A stretch of 64,000 bases of DNA, from positions 2,803,501-2,867,500 of the forward strand of contig NZ_CP125640.1 of NCBI RefSeq assembly GCF_030053155.1, written 5' to 3'. The stretch's first letter is position 1, and each line of letters starts with the position of its first letter. The notes beneath the pieces are model-generated. The model did no database searches, was not told the origin of the DNA, and saw only the letters and a program-made list of their open reading frames with translations. The position numbers and the translations under genes are program-made. Shown one piece after another: positions 24,309-33,754 of this stretch. Source of the DNA: Rhizobium sp. BT03 (lineage in GTDB: Bacteria > Pseudomonadota > Alphaproteobacteria > Rhizobiales > Rhizobiaceae).

Positions 24309-26171
24309 TTAAAGCGCCGGCGCGGGCATGGCGGCGGCGCCCGTACCGGCGCTGGCGCCTGGACGGGCGGCTTGCTGCTCTTGCTGTGGTTCCTCGGATT
24401 TTGACGGCAGCGCCTGCAGATGCAGCACGCGCGGCTTCAAGATCTCGAGATAGGCCTCGGAGCGGCCGATATAGATCATGCCGCTTTCGGGCAGAGAGGT
24501 GAGCAGCCCGGCCATGGTTTCCTGCCATTCCGGCTCCATGCCCTCAAGCACTTCGTCGAAAATGATCCAGCGCGGACGCACGAGAAGCAGGCGGGCGAAG
24601 CCGATTGCCTTCTGTTCGTCGCTGTCGAGCAGTTTGTCCCAGCGGGCGCGGGTATCGAGCCTTGAGATCAGCGAATGCAAGCCGGCCTTCTCGAGGGCTG
24701 CCTCGACGGCTGATTTCTCGTAGGCATCGGGGCTTTCGGGGAAGGCCAGCGCCTCACGCAGCGTGCCGCCGGGGATATAGGCGATCTGCGGGACGAACAG
24801 CATGTCGTCGATCGGCGGCAGGCCCATCGTGCCGCTGCCGCACGGCCAGAGGCCGGCCATCGCCTGGAAGAGCAGCTTGCGGTTGACGCTGTGATCGCCG
24901 TTGATCATGATCTTTTCGCCTGATTTGATCACCACGTCGGTTTCGCGCAGGCGGAAGCCGCCGCATTCCTCGATGTCTTCGCCGATCTTGGCGACGATCA
25001 CCACGTCTTTCAGGGTCAGTGTGTCGGCCGCGGTGTCTTCATAAGTGATGCCGTCCTTCAGCTCGAAGTCCTCGTCGGTCTCGAGCAGCGCCTGGCGGAA
25101 GTCGGTGACGCGCATGAGGGTGGCGCGCCATTCGGCGATCGGGCCGAAATTGGCGACATACCAGCGCAGCGCCGTATTGACCTGGTTGAAGGCGCCGACC
25201 GACATCATCAGCTGACCAAGTGTCAGGCCGCCGGAGAAATAGGCGGGCGCGGCGACGATGATCGGAATGACGATCACCAGCCAGCCATAGCCGGCCGACA
25301 CCCAGGTGAGGTTGGTATTGGCCATGGCGAGCCGCTTGACGACTCTCAGCACCGAGCTGATGTCGGTGTTGATGCGCCGGCGCTCATTCTCCTCGCCGCG
25401 GGCGACGGTGATCGCCGGCATGTTCTCGTTGGCATGCATCAGGGTGAAGCGAAGCTCGGCCTCCTTCGAGAAGCGGTCGGCATTGAGCTTAACCAGCTTG
25501 CGGCCGACGACCTGGCTCAGCACCGAGGCGGAGGCGGCGTAGAAAATCGCCGCCCAGACCATGTAGCCGGGAATCGAGAAGCTGTGGCCGCTGATGTGGA
25601 AGATGAAACCGCTGGAAAGCTCCCAGAGCACGCCGATGAAACTGACGAGAAGAATGGTCGCCTGTAGCAGGCCGAGAACGAGCCCCGTCGTGCTTTCGGC
25701 GAGGTTGCGGGAATCCTCGTGCAAGCGCTGGTCCGGATTGACGCCGATCAGGCCGCTGGAGGCGAGCCGCAGTGCCCGCTTGCGTTTCAGCCACTGATCG
25801 ACCAGATCGCGCGACAGGCCTTCGCGCATATAGAGCGCCGTCATCTGGTTCAGCCAGGCCTGCAGCACGTTGAGCAGCAGCAGCGTACCGGCGATCATCG
25901 CGAAGATTTCGAGCTGATGGAAGAATTCGCCGAGGTCGCGGCGCTCCAGCGAATCGTAGAAGGGGGCGTTCCACTCGTTGAGGATGACCTGGCCATAGGC
26001 CGTCGCCAGGATGACGAGGATCAGCACGGTCGCCAGGAACAGCACCTTGCCACGCACTTCAGAATTCCAGAATGCGGAGAACATCACTCCGAGGCGGTAA
26101 GTCAGGCTGAGATCATACCCTACCCTATCCTGCCTTCGGATGCCCGGCCTCCCCTCGGTCTTATCTGCCAT
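24309..26171 (-). CDS. ABC-D type membrane protein with degraded ATPase domain (YddA-like)
   Basis: A 620-residue protein with an N-terminal membrane domain of about six helices (residues 40-345) including EWNAPFYDSLERRD, the signature of the SbmA/BacA/YddA family of peptide and fatty-acyl transporters. The C-terminal nucleotide-binding domain has lost key motifs. Walker A reads GDHSVNRK (425-432) instead of GxxGxGKS, and the signature reads LDSDEQK (515-521) instead of LSGGEQQ. The switch His is absent at GRSEA (569-573). Walker B keeps Asp-Glu (539-540). A proline/alanine-rich tail follows. It may transport without ATP hydrolysis or be regulatory. It is a lone gene after parDE. Confidence 0.85.
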   Translation of the reverse strand: MADKTEGRPGIRRQDRVGYDLSLTYRLGVMFSAFWNSEVRGKVLFLATVLILVILATAYGQVILNEWNAPFYDSLERRDLGEFFHQLEIFAMIAGTLLLLNVLQAWLNQMTALYMREGLSRDLVDQWLKRKRALRLASSGLIGVNPDQRLHEDSRNLAESTTGLVLGLLQATILLVSFIGVLWELSSGFIFHISGHSFSIPGYMVWAAIFYAASASVLSQVVGRKLVKLNADRFSKEAELRFTLMHANENMPAITVARGEENERRRINTDISSVLRVVKRLAMANTNLTWVSAGYGWLVIVIPIIVAAPAYFSGGLTLGQLMMSVGAFNQVNTALRWYVANFGPIAEWRATLMRVTDFRQALLETDEDFELKDGITYEDTAADTLTLKDVVIVAKIGEDIEECGGFRLRETDVVIKSGEKIMINGDHSVNRKLLFQAMAGLWPCGSGTMGLPPIDDMLFVPQIAYIPGGTLREALAFPESPDAYEKSAVEAALEKAGLHSLISRLDTRARWDKLLDSDEQKAIGFARLLLVRPRWIIFDEVLEGMEPEWQETMAGLLTSLPESGMIYIGRSEAYLEILKPRVLHLQALPSKSEEPQQEQQAARPGASAGTGAAAMPAPAL

Positions 26172-26333
26172 TACGCTTTTCCAACATCGCCCATGCTTAC
26201 CATTATTAACATGGTGGCGTTACCGGTCTATCAACAGATTCTATCAGTCATTAAACTGTGATGATGCTTGCATGGGTCGCTGCCGCATGCATTCGGCAGT
26301 TGATTCGCGGCTCGACTGGGTCTAATTAAGCAT

Positions 26334-26397
26334 TCCGTGGTGATTTGGCCGGCCGGCTTGCAGCCACGTTAAAAAACTTGCTAAAGGGCCGCGTGCG
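26334..26397 (+). promoter_or_regulatory. SAM-II riboswitch
   Basis: The sequence between CCGTGG (26335-26340) and CTAAAGG (26381-26387) matches the SAM-II motif: the P1 arms CGTGG and CCACG enclose TGATTTGG and CTTGCAG, and the conserved AAAAAACTTGCTAAAG tail forms the pseudoknot. SAM-II elements precede metA and other methionine genes in alphaproteobacteria and turn expression off when S-adenosylmethionine is high. Confidence 0.9.
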
Positions 26398-26398
26398 G

Positions 26399-26433
26399 AC
26401 CGGTAGCGATTTTTTTCGCCGCCGGTTTTTTGC
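26399..26433 (+). terminator. Hairpin with T-run downstream of the SAM-II aptamer
   Basis: ACCGGTAGCG pairs with CGCCGCCGGT (two mismatches) across a T-rich loop, followed by TTTTTT. It is placed to act as the expression platform of the riboswitch by terminating before metA. Confidence 0.55.
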
Positions 26434-26453
26434 TTTTTGATCGAGTGACCGCA

Positions 26454-27377
26454 ATGCCCATCAAGATCCCCGATACGCTGCCCGCCTTCGAAACTCTCGT
26501 GCAAGAGGGTGTGCGGGTGATGACCGAGACGCTGGCGATCCGTCAGGATATCCGTCCGCTGCAGATCGGGCTGCTCAACTTGATGCCGAACAAGATCAAG
26601 ACCGAATTGCAGATGGCCCGCCTCGTCGGCGCCTCGCCGCTGCAGGTCGAGCTGTCGCTGATCCGCATCGGCGGCCACAAGGCGAAGAATACCTCCGAAG
26701 ATCACCTGCTTGCCTTTTACCAGACCTGGGAGGAGGTGAAGCACCGCAAATTCGACGGCTTCATCATCACCGGGGCGCCGATCGAGCTCCTGCCCTATGA
26801 GGACGTTACCTATTGGTCGGAGATGCGGGAGATTCTCGACTGGACGGAAACGAATGTGCATTCGACGATGAACGTCTGCTGGGGCGCGATGGCGGCGATC
26901 TATCATTTCCACGGCGTTCCGAAATACGAGCTGAAGGAGAAAGCCTTCGGCGTCTACCGCCACCGCAATCTGAAGCCCTCGTCGATCTATCTCAACGGCT
27001 TTTCCGACAATTTCGAAGTGCCGGTGTCGCGCTGGACGGAGGTGCGCCGCGACGATATCGAGAAATCCGACAAGCTGGAAATCCTGATGGAATCCAGCGA
27101 GATGGGTGTCTGCCTCGTGCACGAGAAGCGGGGCCGGCGGCTCTACATGTTCAACCATGTCGAATATGATTCCACCTCGCTGTCAGACGAGTATTTCCGC
27201 GACGTCAATGCCGGCGTGCCGATCAAGATGCCGCACAATTATTTCCCGCATAACGATCCGGCGCTTGCGCCGCAGAACCGCTGGCGCAGCCATGCGCATC
27301 TTTTGTTCGGCAACTGGATCAACGAGATCTACCAGACGACGCCCTTTGACGTGGAGGAGATCGGCACGGATCTGTGA
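26454..27377 (+). CDS. metA: Homoserine O-acyltransferase, probably acetyl-CoA-specific
   Basis: A 307-residue MetA-family enzyme (class I glutamine-amidotransferase-like fold) that activates homoserine for methionine synthesis. The catalytic residues fall exactly at the family positions: Cys142 in STMNVCWGA, His235 and Glu237 in MFNHVEY. Residue 111 is Glu (ITGAPIE), which in this family favours acetyl-CoA, whereas E. coli has Gly and uses succinyl-CoA. Annotation as succinyltransferase would therefore be misleading. Control by the SAM-II riboswitch upstream is strongly indicated. Confidence 0.95.
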   Translation: MPIKIPDTLPAFETLVQEGVRVMTETLAIRQDIRPLQIGLLNLMPNKIKTELQMARLVGASPLQVELSLIRIGGHKAKNTSEDHLLAFYQTWEEVKHRKFDGFIITGAPIELLPYEDVTYWSEMREILDWTETNVHSTMNVCWGAMAAIYHFHGVPKYELKEKAFGVYRHRNLKPSSIYLNGFSDNFEVPVSRWTEVRRDDIEKSDKLEILMESSEMGVCLVHEKRGRRLYMFNHVEYDSTSLSDEYFRDVNAGVPIKMPHNYFPHNDPALAPQNRWRSHAHLLFGNWINEIYQTTPFDVEEIGTDL

Positions 27378-27470
27378 GCGATACCCCTTTCTGATCGCGG
27401 CCGGTTGCGGTTTGGGACAAATGCGGGCAGGTTCCGGTCGGATTGCTAGATATCAAACGGACGGTCGATC

Positions 27471-28493
27471 ATGTCGGATAAGTTGGAGCGGGAAGTTTTC
27501 GGGCAGACGAAGGCGGGCGAGACAGTCTATCGCGTCGTCATCAAGGGCGGCGGGCTGACGGCCAAGGTCATCACCTGGGGCGCGGTCATCCAGGATCTGC
27601 GCCTGGAGGGGCATGACGCGCCGCTGCAGCTCGGTTTTGAGGATTTCGACAGCTACCCGCTTTATTCGGCCTATTTCGGCGCGACACCCGGCCGTTGCGC
27701 CAATCGTGTCGGCGGCGGCGCCTTCACGCTCGACGGCAAGGACCACCAGCTCGAGCTGAACGAAAACGGCGTGACGCATCTGCATGGCGGCAGCGACAAT
27801 ATCGCCAAACGCAACTGGACGGTCGTCGAGCATGACGTCGACCGCGTGGTGCTGAAGATCGTCGATCCCGATGGCCGCGCCGGCTATCCCGGCAATTGCA
27901 CCATCCAGACAACGTATTGGGTGCATGGCAACGGCGAATTGTCGGTGACCTATGAATCGACCAGCGACCAGCCGACGCTCGCCAATGTCTGCCAGCATGC
28001 CTATTTCAATCTCGACGGCCGTGAAGACGCGCTTGGCCACGACATCATGATCGCCGCCGACCATTATCTGCCGACCGACGAGAAACAGGTGCCGACCGGC
28101 GAGATCCGTTCCGTCGCAGGCACGGAATTCGATTTTCGCGAGATGGCGCCGATGAAGCGTTTCGTCGGCAGCGAACAGGTGATGTACGACCATAATTTCT
28201 GCCTATCGCCCGAGCGCACCGCCAAGCGCAGCGTCGCGCTTGCCCGCAGCCTCTATTCCGGTGTGTCGCTTGAGGTGCGCAGCACCGAGCCCGGCGTACA
28301 GTTCTATGCCGGCTTCAAGCTCAGTACCGGCGCTCCCGGCCTCGGCGGACGGAAATACGGCCCGTTTGCCGGCTTCTGCCTGGAGACGCAGGTCTGGCCG
28401 GACGCCATCAATCACCAGGGTTTCCCGAATGCGGTGCTGCGCCCCGGCCAAGTGCTGCGCCAGGAGACGGATTATATCTTCACCAAGAGCTGA
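27471..28493 (+). CDS. galM: Aldose 1-epimerase (galactose mutarotase)
   Basis: A 340-residue enzyme that interconverts alpha and beta anomers of hexoses. Motifs include GRCANRVGGGAFTLDG, the catalytic His in QHAYFNLDG (about residue 178), NENGVTHLHGG and the C-terminal FAGFCLETQVWPDAINHQGFPN containing the catalytic Glu. It is cytoplasmic with no signal peptide. It sits alone between metA and the amino-sugar operon, with a terminator following. Confidence 0.93.
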   Translation: MSDKLEREVFGQTKAGETVYRVVIKGGGLTAKVITWGAVIQDLRLEGHDAPLQLGFEDFDSYPLYSAYFGATPGRCANRVGGGAFTLDGKDHQLELNENGVTHLHGGSDNIAKRNWTVVEHDVDRVVLKIVDPDGRAGYPGNCTIQTTYWVHGNGELSVTYESTSDQPTLANVCQHAYFNLDGREDALGHDIMIAADHYLPTDEKQVPTGEIRSVAGTEFDFREMAPMKRFVGSEQVMYDHNFCLSPERTAKRSVALARSLYSGVSLEVRSTEPGVQFYAGFKLSTGAPGLGGRKYGPFAGFCLETQVWPDAINHQGFPNAVLRPGQVLRQETDYIFTKS

Positions 28494-28549
28494 CCGTCTT
28501 TTTCAGACGCGGCGCTGCGGACGCAGGGCTGTCAAATTTTTTCGCTATG

Positions 28550-28582
28550 AAAACCTCTCCGCTGCCCCGGGGAGGTTTTTTC
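28550..28582 (+). terminator. Intrinsic terminator of galM
   Basis: AAAACCTCTCC pairs with GGGGAGGTTTT (about 10 bp), followed by a T-run. Confidence 0.85.
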
Positions 28583-28613
28583 TTGCCTGCGTAGGATTTC
28601 AGCCTTGCTGATT

Positions 28614-28653
28614 GGTTCTAAATAGGTTCTATTGCGTGCCTATGGATAGAACC
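28614..28653. promoter_or_regulatory. Operator-like GGTTCTA repeats overlapping the GntR gene start
   Basis: GGTTCTA occurs at 28614 and 28625 (11 bases, one helical turn apart), and the inverse TAGAACC at 28647-28653, five bases after the start codon ATG 28642. GGTTCTAT (28625-28632) and ATAGAACC (28646-28653) are a perfect 8 bp inverted repeat. Autoregulation by the encoded GntR protein is inferred. Confidence 0.6.
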
Positions 28654-29415
28654 AGTCTGATAGCGGAGCTGAACAGCCGCGGCCTGCGTGACCAGGCGCT
28701 GACCGGGCCGCTTTACAAGCGGTTGGCGCAGACGCTGATCGGCCTTATTCAGGAAGGATTGCTGAAGCCCGGCACGGCGCTGCCGGGAGAACGCGATCTT
28801 GCCGAGGCCTTGAAGCTCGGCCGCGTCACCGTGCGCACCGCCTATCGCGATCTGATGGCGTCGGGCGCACTGGAATCGCGCCACGGGAGCGGTACTTTCG
28901 TATCGAGCAGGGTGGAGCGCATGGAGCAGTCGCTCTGGCGGCTTTCCTCCTTCTCCGCCGACATGCGCTCGCGCGGGCGCCAACCGGCTGCAAAGATCTT
29001 GTCGCGGGCCGTCAATACGCCGTCGCCGGAGGAATCCTTCCTGCTCGGCCTTGGCGGCGACGAGCCGGTGCTGCGGCTCGACCGGCTGCGTCTCGCCGAC
29101 GGCATGCCGCTGGCGATCGAACGCGCCGTGGTGCCGATCAAGTTCCTGGGCGCCGATGCCGGCGGCGAGGGGTCGCTCTACGATGCGCTGACGGCCAGCG
29201 GCCACAGGCCGGTACGCGCGCTGCAGCGGCTGACCGCGGTCACACTCGATCCGTCCTCCGCCGCGATCCTGAACGTCAAACCGGGCGCGCCGGCGCTGCT
29301 GATCGAACGTGTGTCGCGCCTGGAAGACCAGCGCGTCGTTGAATACACCCGCTCGCACTACCGCGGCGATGCCTATGATTTCGTTGCCGAATTGAGAATC
29401 GGAGATGACCTATGA
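28642..29415 (+). CDS. GntR/HutC-family regulator of amino-sugar catabolism (NagQ-like)
   Basis: A 257-residue regulator. The N-terminal winged helix (LYKRLAQTLIGLIQEGLLKPGTALPGERDLAEALKLGRVTVRTAYRDLMASG) contains the GntR helix-turn-helix, and the C-terminal UTRA ligand-binding domain has MPLAIERAVVPIKFLG and VVEYTRSHYRGDAYDF. Its position at the head of the nag genes with an overlapping stop/start (ATGA) points to sensing of GlcNAc-6-phosphate or glucosamine-6-phosphate, as for NagR/NagQ. The ATG 28642 is preceded by no strong ribosome site because it overlaps the operator. Confidence 0.88.
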   Translation: MDRTSLIAELNSRGLRDQALTGPLYKRLAQTLIGLIQEGLLKPGTALPGERDLAEALKLGRVTVRTAYRDLMASGALESRHGSGTFVSSRVERMEQSLWRLSSFSADMRSRGRQPAAKILSRAVNTPSPEESFLLGLGGDEPVLRLDRLRLADGMPLAIERAVVPIKFLGADAGGEGSLYDALTASGHRPVRALQRLTAVTLDPSSAAILNVKPGAPALLIERVSRLEDQRVVEYTRSHYRGDAYDFVAELRIGDDL

Positions 29416-30443
29416 GTGAGAACCAGTCGCTGATGCTGCAGGAAGCCGGCCAATCGCCGGAGGTGGTGGCCACGCTGCTCGAAAAGGAAAAGCCGGTCTT
29501 TGCCGAGATCGCCCGGCTGTTTTCATCAGCCCGCCCGAGCGTGGTGACGACGGCTGCGCGCGGTTCCTCGGACCACGCCGCCACCTTCTTCAAATATCTC
29601 TTCGAGATCACCTGCGGCGTTCCGGTCGCCTCGGTCGGTCCGTCGATCGCGTCCGTCTACGGTGCCCCACTCCATCTGAAGAGCGGCGTGCATTTCACCG
29701 TTTCACAGTCGGGCGCGAGCCCCGATATCGTGGCGCTGCAGGAGGCGGCGAAGAAGGGTGGGGCGACGACGATTGCCGTCGTCAACGTCACCGACAGCCC
29801 GCTGGCGAAACAGGCCGATATCGTTCTCGGCCTCAATGCCGGCGCCGAAAAGAGCGTTGCCGCGACGAAATCCTTCATCGCCTCGGTTGCCGCGCTTTCC
29901 GGGGTAACGGCTGCGATCGGCGGCGCGTCCGAGCTGCAGGCCGCGTTGGCCAAGCTGCCGGAGGCGCTTTCGGCTACCGCCGGGATCGATACGGCGGCAG
30001 CCGAGGAGGTGCTCTTCCACGCGACCTCGCTCTACACGGCCGGCCGTGGCCCGGCATTCGCGATCGCGCTCGAAGCGGCGCTGAAGGCCAAGGAAACCTC
30101 CGGCCTGCATGCCGAGGCCTTTTCGCTGGCGGAACTGATGCACGGTCCGATGCGTCTGGTGCAGCCGGGCTTTCCGATCGTCGCCTTTGCGCCCGACGAT
30201 GCGGCTTTCGCCAATAACGGCCAGGCGCTGGAGCGCCTGCAGAAGCTCGGCGCCACCACCGTCGGGTTCTCCACGCAGCCGCTTTCCGGCGTCAATCTGC
30301 GGGTGCCGACCACGGGCAACGGCCTCGTCGATCCGCTGGTATCGCTGCTCGTCTATTACCGGCTGATCGAGTCGGTAACGCGGCGCAAGGGCTTCGATCC
30401 CGACAGGCCGGCAAACCTGCTCAAGGTGACGGAGACGGTCTGA
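29412..30443 (+). CDS. SIS-domain glucosamine-6-phosphate deaminase/isomerase (NagB-II-like)
   Basis: A 343-residue protein with two SIS sugar-phosphate isomerase domains (TTAARGSSDHAATFFKY and TAGRGPAFAIALEAALKAKETSGLHAEAFSLAELMHGPMRLV), like the isomerase half of GlmS without the glutamine amidotransferase domain. In NagB-II it converts glucosamine-6-phosphate to fructose-6-phosphate and ammonia. It overlaps the regulator gene by ATGA and nagA by one base (TGATG), so it is tightly coupled in the operon. Confidence 0.85.
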   Translation: MSENQSLMLQEAGQSPEVVATLLEKEKPVFAEIARLFSSARPSVVTTAARGSSDHAATFFKYLFEITCGVPVASVGPSIASVYGAPLHLKSGVHFTVSQSGASPDIVALQEAAKKGGATTIAVVNVTDSPLAKQADIVLGLNAGAEKSVAATKSFIASVAALSGVTAAIGGASELQAALAKLPEALSATAGIDTAAAEEVLFHATSLYTAGRGPAFAIALEAALKAKETSGLHAEAFSLAELMHGPMRLVQPGFPIVAFAPDDAAFANNGQALERLQKLGATTVGFSTQPLSGVNLRVPTTGNGLVDPLVSLLVYYRLIESVTRRKGFDPDRPANLLKVTETV

Positions 30444-31594
30444 TGGCCCGCAAGATCTTCACCGGCGCCCGCATCTTCGATGGCGAGCGCTTCCATGACG
30501 GCAAGGCGCTCATCGTTGCCTACGGCCGGGTCGAAGCGATCGCTGCTGCAAACGATCTGCCGGATGGCGAGACGGTGCCGCTTGCCGGCGGCGTGCTGTC
30601 GGCCGGCTTCATCGATGCGCAGGTCAATGGCGGCGGCGGGCGCATGCTGAACGACGAACCTTCAGCCGCCTCGATGGAGATCATCGCCGGCGGGCACCGG
30701 CCCTATGGCACGACATCGCTGCTGCCGACGCTGATCACCGATACGTCAAAGGCATCCATTGCCGCGATCGAGGCCGCGACGGAGGCCGTGAAACTGAACC
30801 GCGGCGTCGCCGGCCTGCATCTCGAAGGCCCGCATCTGGCGCCGGCGCGCAAGGGCGCGCATCTGGCCGAACTGATGCGGCCGGTCGAGGACCGCGACGT
30901 CAAGGCCTTCATCCGGGCGCGCGAGGCGATCGGCACACTGCTCGTCACCATGGCCGCCGAGCAGGTGACGGTGGCCCAGGTGCGCGAACTCGCAGAAGCC
31001 GGCGTCACCGTCAGCATCGGCCATTCCGATTGTTCGAGCGAGGCGGCGGAGGAACGTTTCGATGCCGGGGCGCGTGGGGTCACGCATCTCTTCAACGCCA
31101 TGAGCCAGATGGGGCATCGCGCGCCGGGCCTCGTCGGCGCGGCGATCGATCATCCCTCGACCTGGTGCGGTATCATTGCCGACGGCCATCACGTCGATCC
31201 GAAGGCCTTGCGCACGGCGCTGCGGGCCAAGCGCGGCGAAGGCAAGCTGTTCTTCGTCACCGACGCAATGTCGCTCGTCGGCTCCGAGAAGGATTCATTC
31301 ACGCTGAACGGGCGCACCGTCCGGCGCGAAAGGGGCGGCTTCTGCTCGAAGCTGGTGCTGTCCGACGGCACGCTCGCCGGTTCCGACGTCGACATGATCT
31401 CGACGATCCGTTACGGCGTCACCTATCTCGACCTGACGCTCGCCGAAGCCTTGCGCATGGCGACCCTTTATCCGGCACGCTTCCTCCGGCTTGCCGACCG
31501 CGGCCACCTTTCGCCGGGCGCGCGCGCCGATCTCGTCCATCTCACCGATGCACTCACGGTTACCACCACCTGGCTTGCCGGCGAAGCGGCCTGA
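30443..31594 (+). CDS. nagA: N-acetylglucosamine-6-phosphate deacetylase
   Basis: A 383-residue amidohydrolase-superfamily enzyme producing glucosamine-6-phosphate plus acetate. [12 protein letters not shown] near residue 55 is the NagA metal-entry region, [15 protein letters not shown] supplies the metal-binding Glu, SIGHSD and [14 protein letters not shown] the two His ligands, and [10 protein letters not shown] the catalytic Asp. It works upstream of the SIS deaminase encoded before it. Confidence 0.95.
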   Translation: MARKIFTGARIFDGERFHDGKALIVAYGRVEAIAAANDLPDGETVPLAGGVLSAGFIDAQVNGGGGRMLNDEPSAASMEIIAGGHRPYGTTSLLPTLITDTSKASIAAIEAATEAVKLNRGVAGLHLEGPHLAPARKGAHLAELMRPVEDRDVKAFIRAREAIGTLLVTMAAEQVTVAQVRELAEAGVTVSIGHSDCSSEAAEERFDAGARGVTHLFNAMSQMGHRAPGLVGAAIDHPSTWCGIIADGHHVDPKALRTALRAKRGEGKLFFVTDAMSLVGSEKDSFTLNGRTVRRERGGFCSKLVLSDGTLAGSDVDMISTIRYGVTYLDLTLAEALRMATLYPARFLRLADRGHLSPGARADLVHLTDALTVTTTWLAGEAA

Positions 31595-31599
31595 CACCA

Positions 31600-31700
31600 A
31601 GAGCGGTTCAGCTTTCAACGAAGCGCAGAACCGCTCTAACCTTTTGCTTTTACGCAATTCCGGACGGAAAACCGCTTCGCACTTTTCCTGGAATTGCTTT
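31600..31700. repeat. RIME-like two-palindrome element, copy 2
   Basis: Left palindrome AGAGCGGTTC (31600-31609) with GAACCGCTCT (31628-31637). Right palindrome GCAATTCC (31654-31661) with GGAATTGC (31690-31697), enclosing GGAAAACCGCTTCGCACTTTTCC. The core is shared with copies 1 and 3, but the stem sequences differ. It sits inside the nag operon between nagA and the SIS gene, where it could stabilise or attenuate the transcript. Confidence 0.7.
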
Positions 31701-31712
31701 AGGAGACGTGGC

Positions 31713-32441
31713 ATGACTGATATCACCGATGCCTATTTTTCCAATCTGATCGGTCGGCTGGAGACGTTGAAGCAGGCACTTGCCGAGCCGATGGCGCAGG
31801 CAGCGTCGGTGATCCTCGATACGGCCCGTGGCGACAAGCGCGTCTATGTCTTCGGCACCGGCCATTCGCATATGCTAGCGGAAGAGGTGCACTATCGCGC
31901 CGGCGGGCTCGCCTTCACCGTGCCGGTGCTCGTCGGCTCGGCGATGCTGCACGAGGGAGCGGTCATCAGCTCGGTCTATGAACGGACCCAGGGCCTGGTG
32001 CGGCCGATGCTGGAGCGCTACGGTATGCAGCCGGGCGATGTCATCATCATCGCCTCCAATTCGGGCGTGAACGCAGCGCCGATCGAGGCGGCCGACTATG
32101 CGCATGAGATCGGCGCCAAGGTGATCGCCATCACTTCGATCGCCTATTCCTCAGCGATCGCCAATGGCCGCCGGCGGCTTGCCGAGGTCGCCGATATCGT
32201 GCTCGACAATGGACTGCCGCCGGGCGACGCCGTTGTCGATCTGGAAGGCACCGGGCTTCGGGTCGGGCCGGTTTCCACGGCGGTCGGGGTGACTGTCATC
32301 AATGCGATCTTCGCCGAAGTCGCCTCGGAGCTTTCCAAATCAGGCGATGCCCCGGTTTATCTCAGCGCCAATATGCCGGGTGCCGCCGAGATCAATCAGA
32401 AGCTCGTCAAGAAATACCGGCCGCGCAACCCGCATCTCTGA
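31713..32441 (+). CDS. SIS-domain sugar-phosphate-binding protein (UPF0309-like)
   Basis: A 242-residue protein with one SIS domain: [26 protein letters not shown], then [35 protein letters not shown]. It resembles the UPF0309 group, often found with amino-sugar or PTS genes, and is probably a sugar-phosphate isomerase or sensor. It begins 118 bases after nagA, separated by the mosaic repeat, and likely belongs to the operon. The substrate is unknown. Confidence 0.75.
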   Translation: MTDITDAYFSNLIGRLETLKQALAEPMAQAASVILDTARGDKRVYVFGTGHSHMLAEEVHYRAGGLAFTVPVLVGSAMLHEGAVISSVYERTQGLVRPMLERYGMQPGDVIIIASNSGVNAAPIEAADYAHEIGAKVIAITSIAYSSAIANGRRRLAEVADIVLDNGLPPGDAVVDLEGTGLRVGPVSTAVGVTVINAIFAEVASELSKSGDAPVYLSANMPGAAEINQKLVKKYRPRNPHL

Positions 32442-32491
32442 GAGAGAGGATAAAAGGCCTACCGCTGTCGCAAGCACGGTTCATGACGCGA

Positions 32492-33688
32492 TCAAGCGGC
32501 GAGAATGGCGCTGACCATGCGGGCAGTCTGCGGTGCCAGCGTCAAACCGATATGCCCGTGTCCAAAAGCAAACACGACGTCCCTTCCTCCTTTTGAAGGC
32601 CGGATAACGGGAACGGAATCGGGCATGGAAGGGCGGAAGCCCATCCAGCTCCGACTTGGTTCACCGAGCGTTGGGAAAATCCTGCGCGCATTTGCGAGCA
32701 ACACTTCGAGGCGCCTTGGGTTCGAAGGAGCGGTAATGCCTCCGAGCTCCACAGTACCGGCCACGCGCAAGCGGCCACGCATCGGGCAAAAGTAAAATCC
32801 ATGATGCGTCGGGCATACCGGTCGCTCGACCGGCGGTGTTTCCATATCGAATTCGAGATGATAACCCCGCTCAGTGTCCAGCAGGACCCGCTCTCCCAGC
32901 TGCAGAGCCAGTCGGCGGGAATGGGCTCCGGCGGCGATCACGGCTGCTCGGGCATGAATGCTGTGGGCTGACGCCAGCATCCTCACTCCATTCCTTTCAC
33001 GCGAAATAGTCGTCACGGAGTCTCGGACGAACTCGACGCCCGCTTGTCTGGCGGCGGCTTCCATCACGCTCATGAGCTCGCCGGGATCGGTGAAGTTTAT
33101 CGCTTTCGGAAAGAAAAGCCCGCCGCCATGGACCTGCGGCAGCCGGGGCTCCAGGCTGCGCACCTCATCGGGGGTGAGGAGCTGCTGCGCGATCCCGTAG
33201 TTTCGGCGAAGCTCGACATCCGAGGCGCCCGCCTTGAGGGCCTCGGGTGTTTGGTAGAGGTAGAGGCATCCCTTCGCGCTCAAGAGATCGGATGCGCCGA
33301 TCTCTGCTGCGAGTTCGAGCCACTGTGATGAAGCGTCGGACAGAAGGTTTGCTATGCGGCTCGCATTGTCTCTGTATCTGTGCGGGAGGGATTCGTAGGC
33401 AAAACGCAGCAGCCATGGAAACAACGTCGGCAAAGCGGCCTTGCGGATGGATAAGGGGCTGTCGGAATTGAGAAGCAGCGCGGCCAGGTTTTTAAGGACA
33501 GCCGGTGTGCCGACGGGAATGATCGCATAATCGGCGATCGTTCCGGCATTGCCGTAAGATGCGCCCGAACCGGGTTTGTTCGGTTCGATCAGCATGACAT
33601 CGCGACCGTCGGCACGCAGCCGCAGAGCGGTTGCCACGCCGATCACACCGCCGCCGATGACGGCGATATCTGTTGTGAGCTTGTTCAT
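32492..33688 (-). CDS. DadA-like FAD-dependent D-amino-acid dehydrogenase
   Basis: A 398-residue DAO-family oxidoreductase. The N-terminal dinucleotide motif is DIAVIGGGVIGVATALRLRADGRDVMLIE, and the C-terminal end GRDVVFAFGHGHIGLTLAPQTARMV is the second FAD contact. It removes hydrogen from a D-amino acid, passing electrons to the respiratory chain. It is the last gene of a minus-strand set with an amino-acid ABC importer, so it likely catabolises the imported amino acid. The start was placed at MNKLTTDIAVIGGG; the 20-codon upstream extension overlaps poor coding sequence. Confidence 0.85.
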   Translation of the reverse strand: MNKLTTDIAVIGGGVIGVATALRLRADGRDVMLIEPNKPGSGASYGNAGTIADYAIIPVGTPAVLKNLAALLLNSDSPLSIRKAALPTLFPWLLRFAYESLPHRYRDNASRIANLLSDASSQWLELAAEIGASDLLSAKGCLYLYQTPEALKAGASDVELRRNYGIAQQLLTPDEVRSLEPRLPQVHGGGLFFPKAINFTDPGELMSVMEAAARQAGVEFVRDSVTTISRERNGVRMLASAHSIHARAAVIAAGAHSRRLALQLGERVLLDTERGYHLEFDMETPPVERPVCPTHHGFYFCPMRGRLRVAGTVELGGITAPSNPRRLEVLLANARRIFPTLGEPSRSWMGFRPSMPDSVPVIRPSKGGRDVVFAFGHGHIGLTLAPQTARMVSAILAA

Positions 33689-33754
33689 CGGATATGTATT
33701 TGCCCTAGAAGAACGAGGCCTGATGGCAGGAGCCTGCTGTGGCGCCATTCGCCG

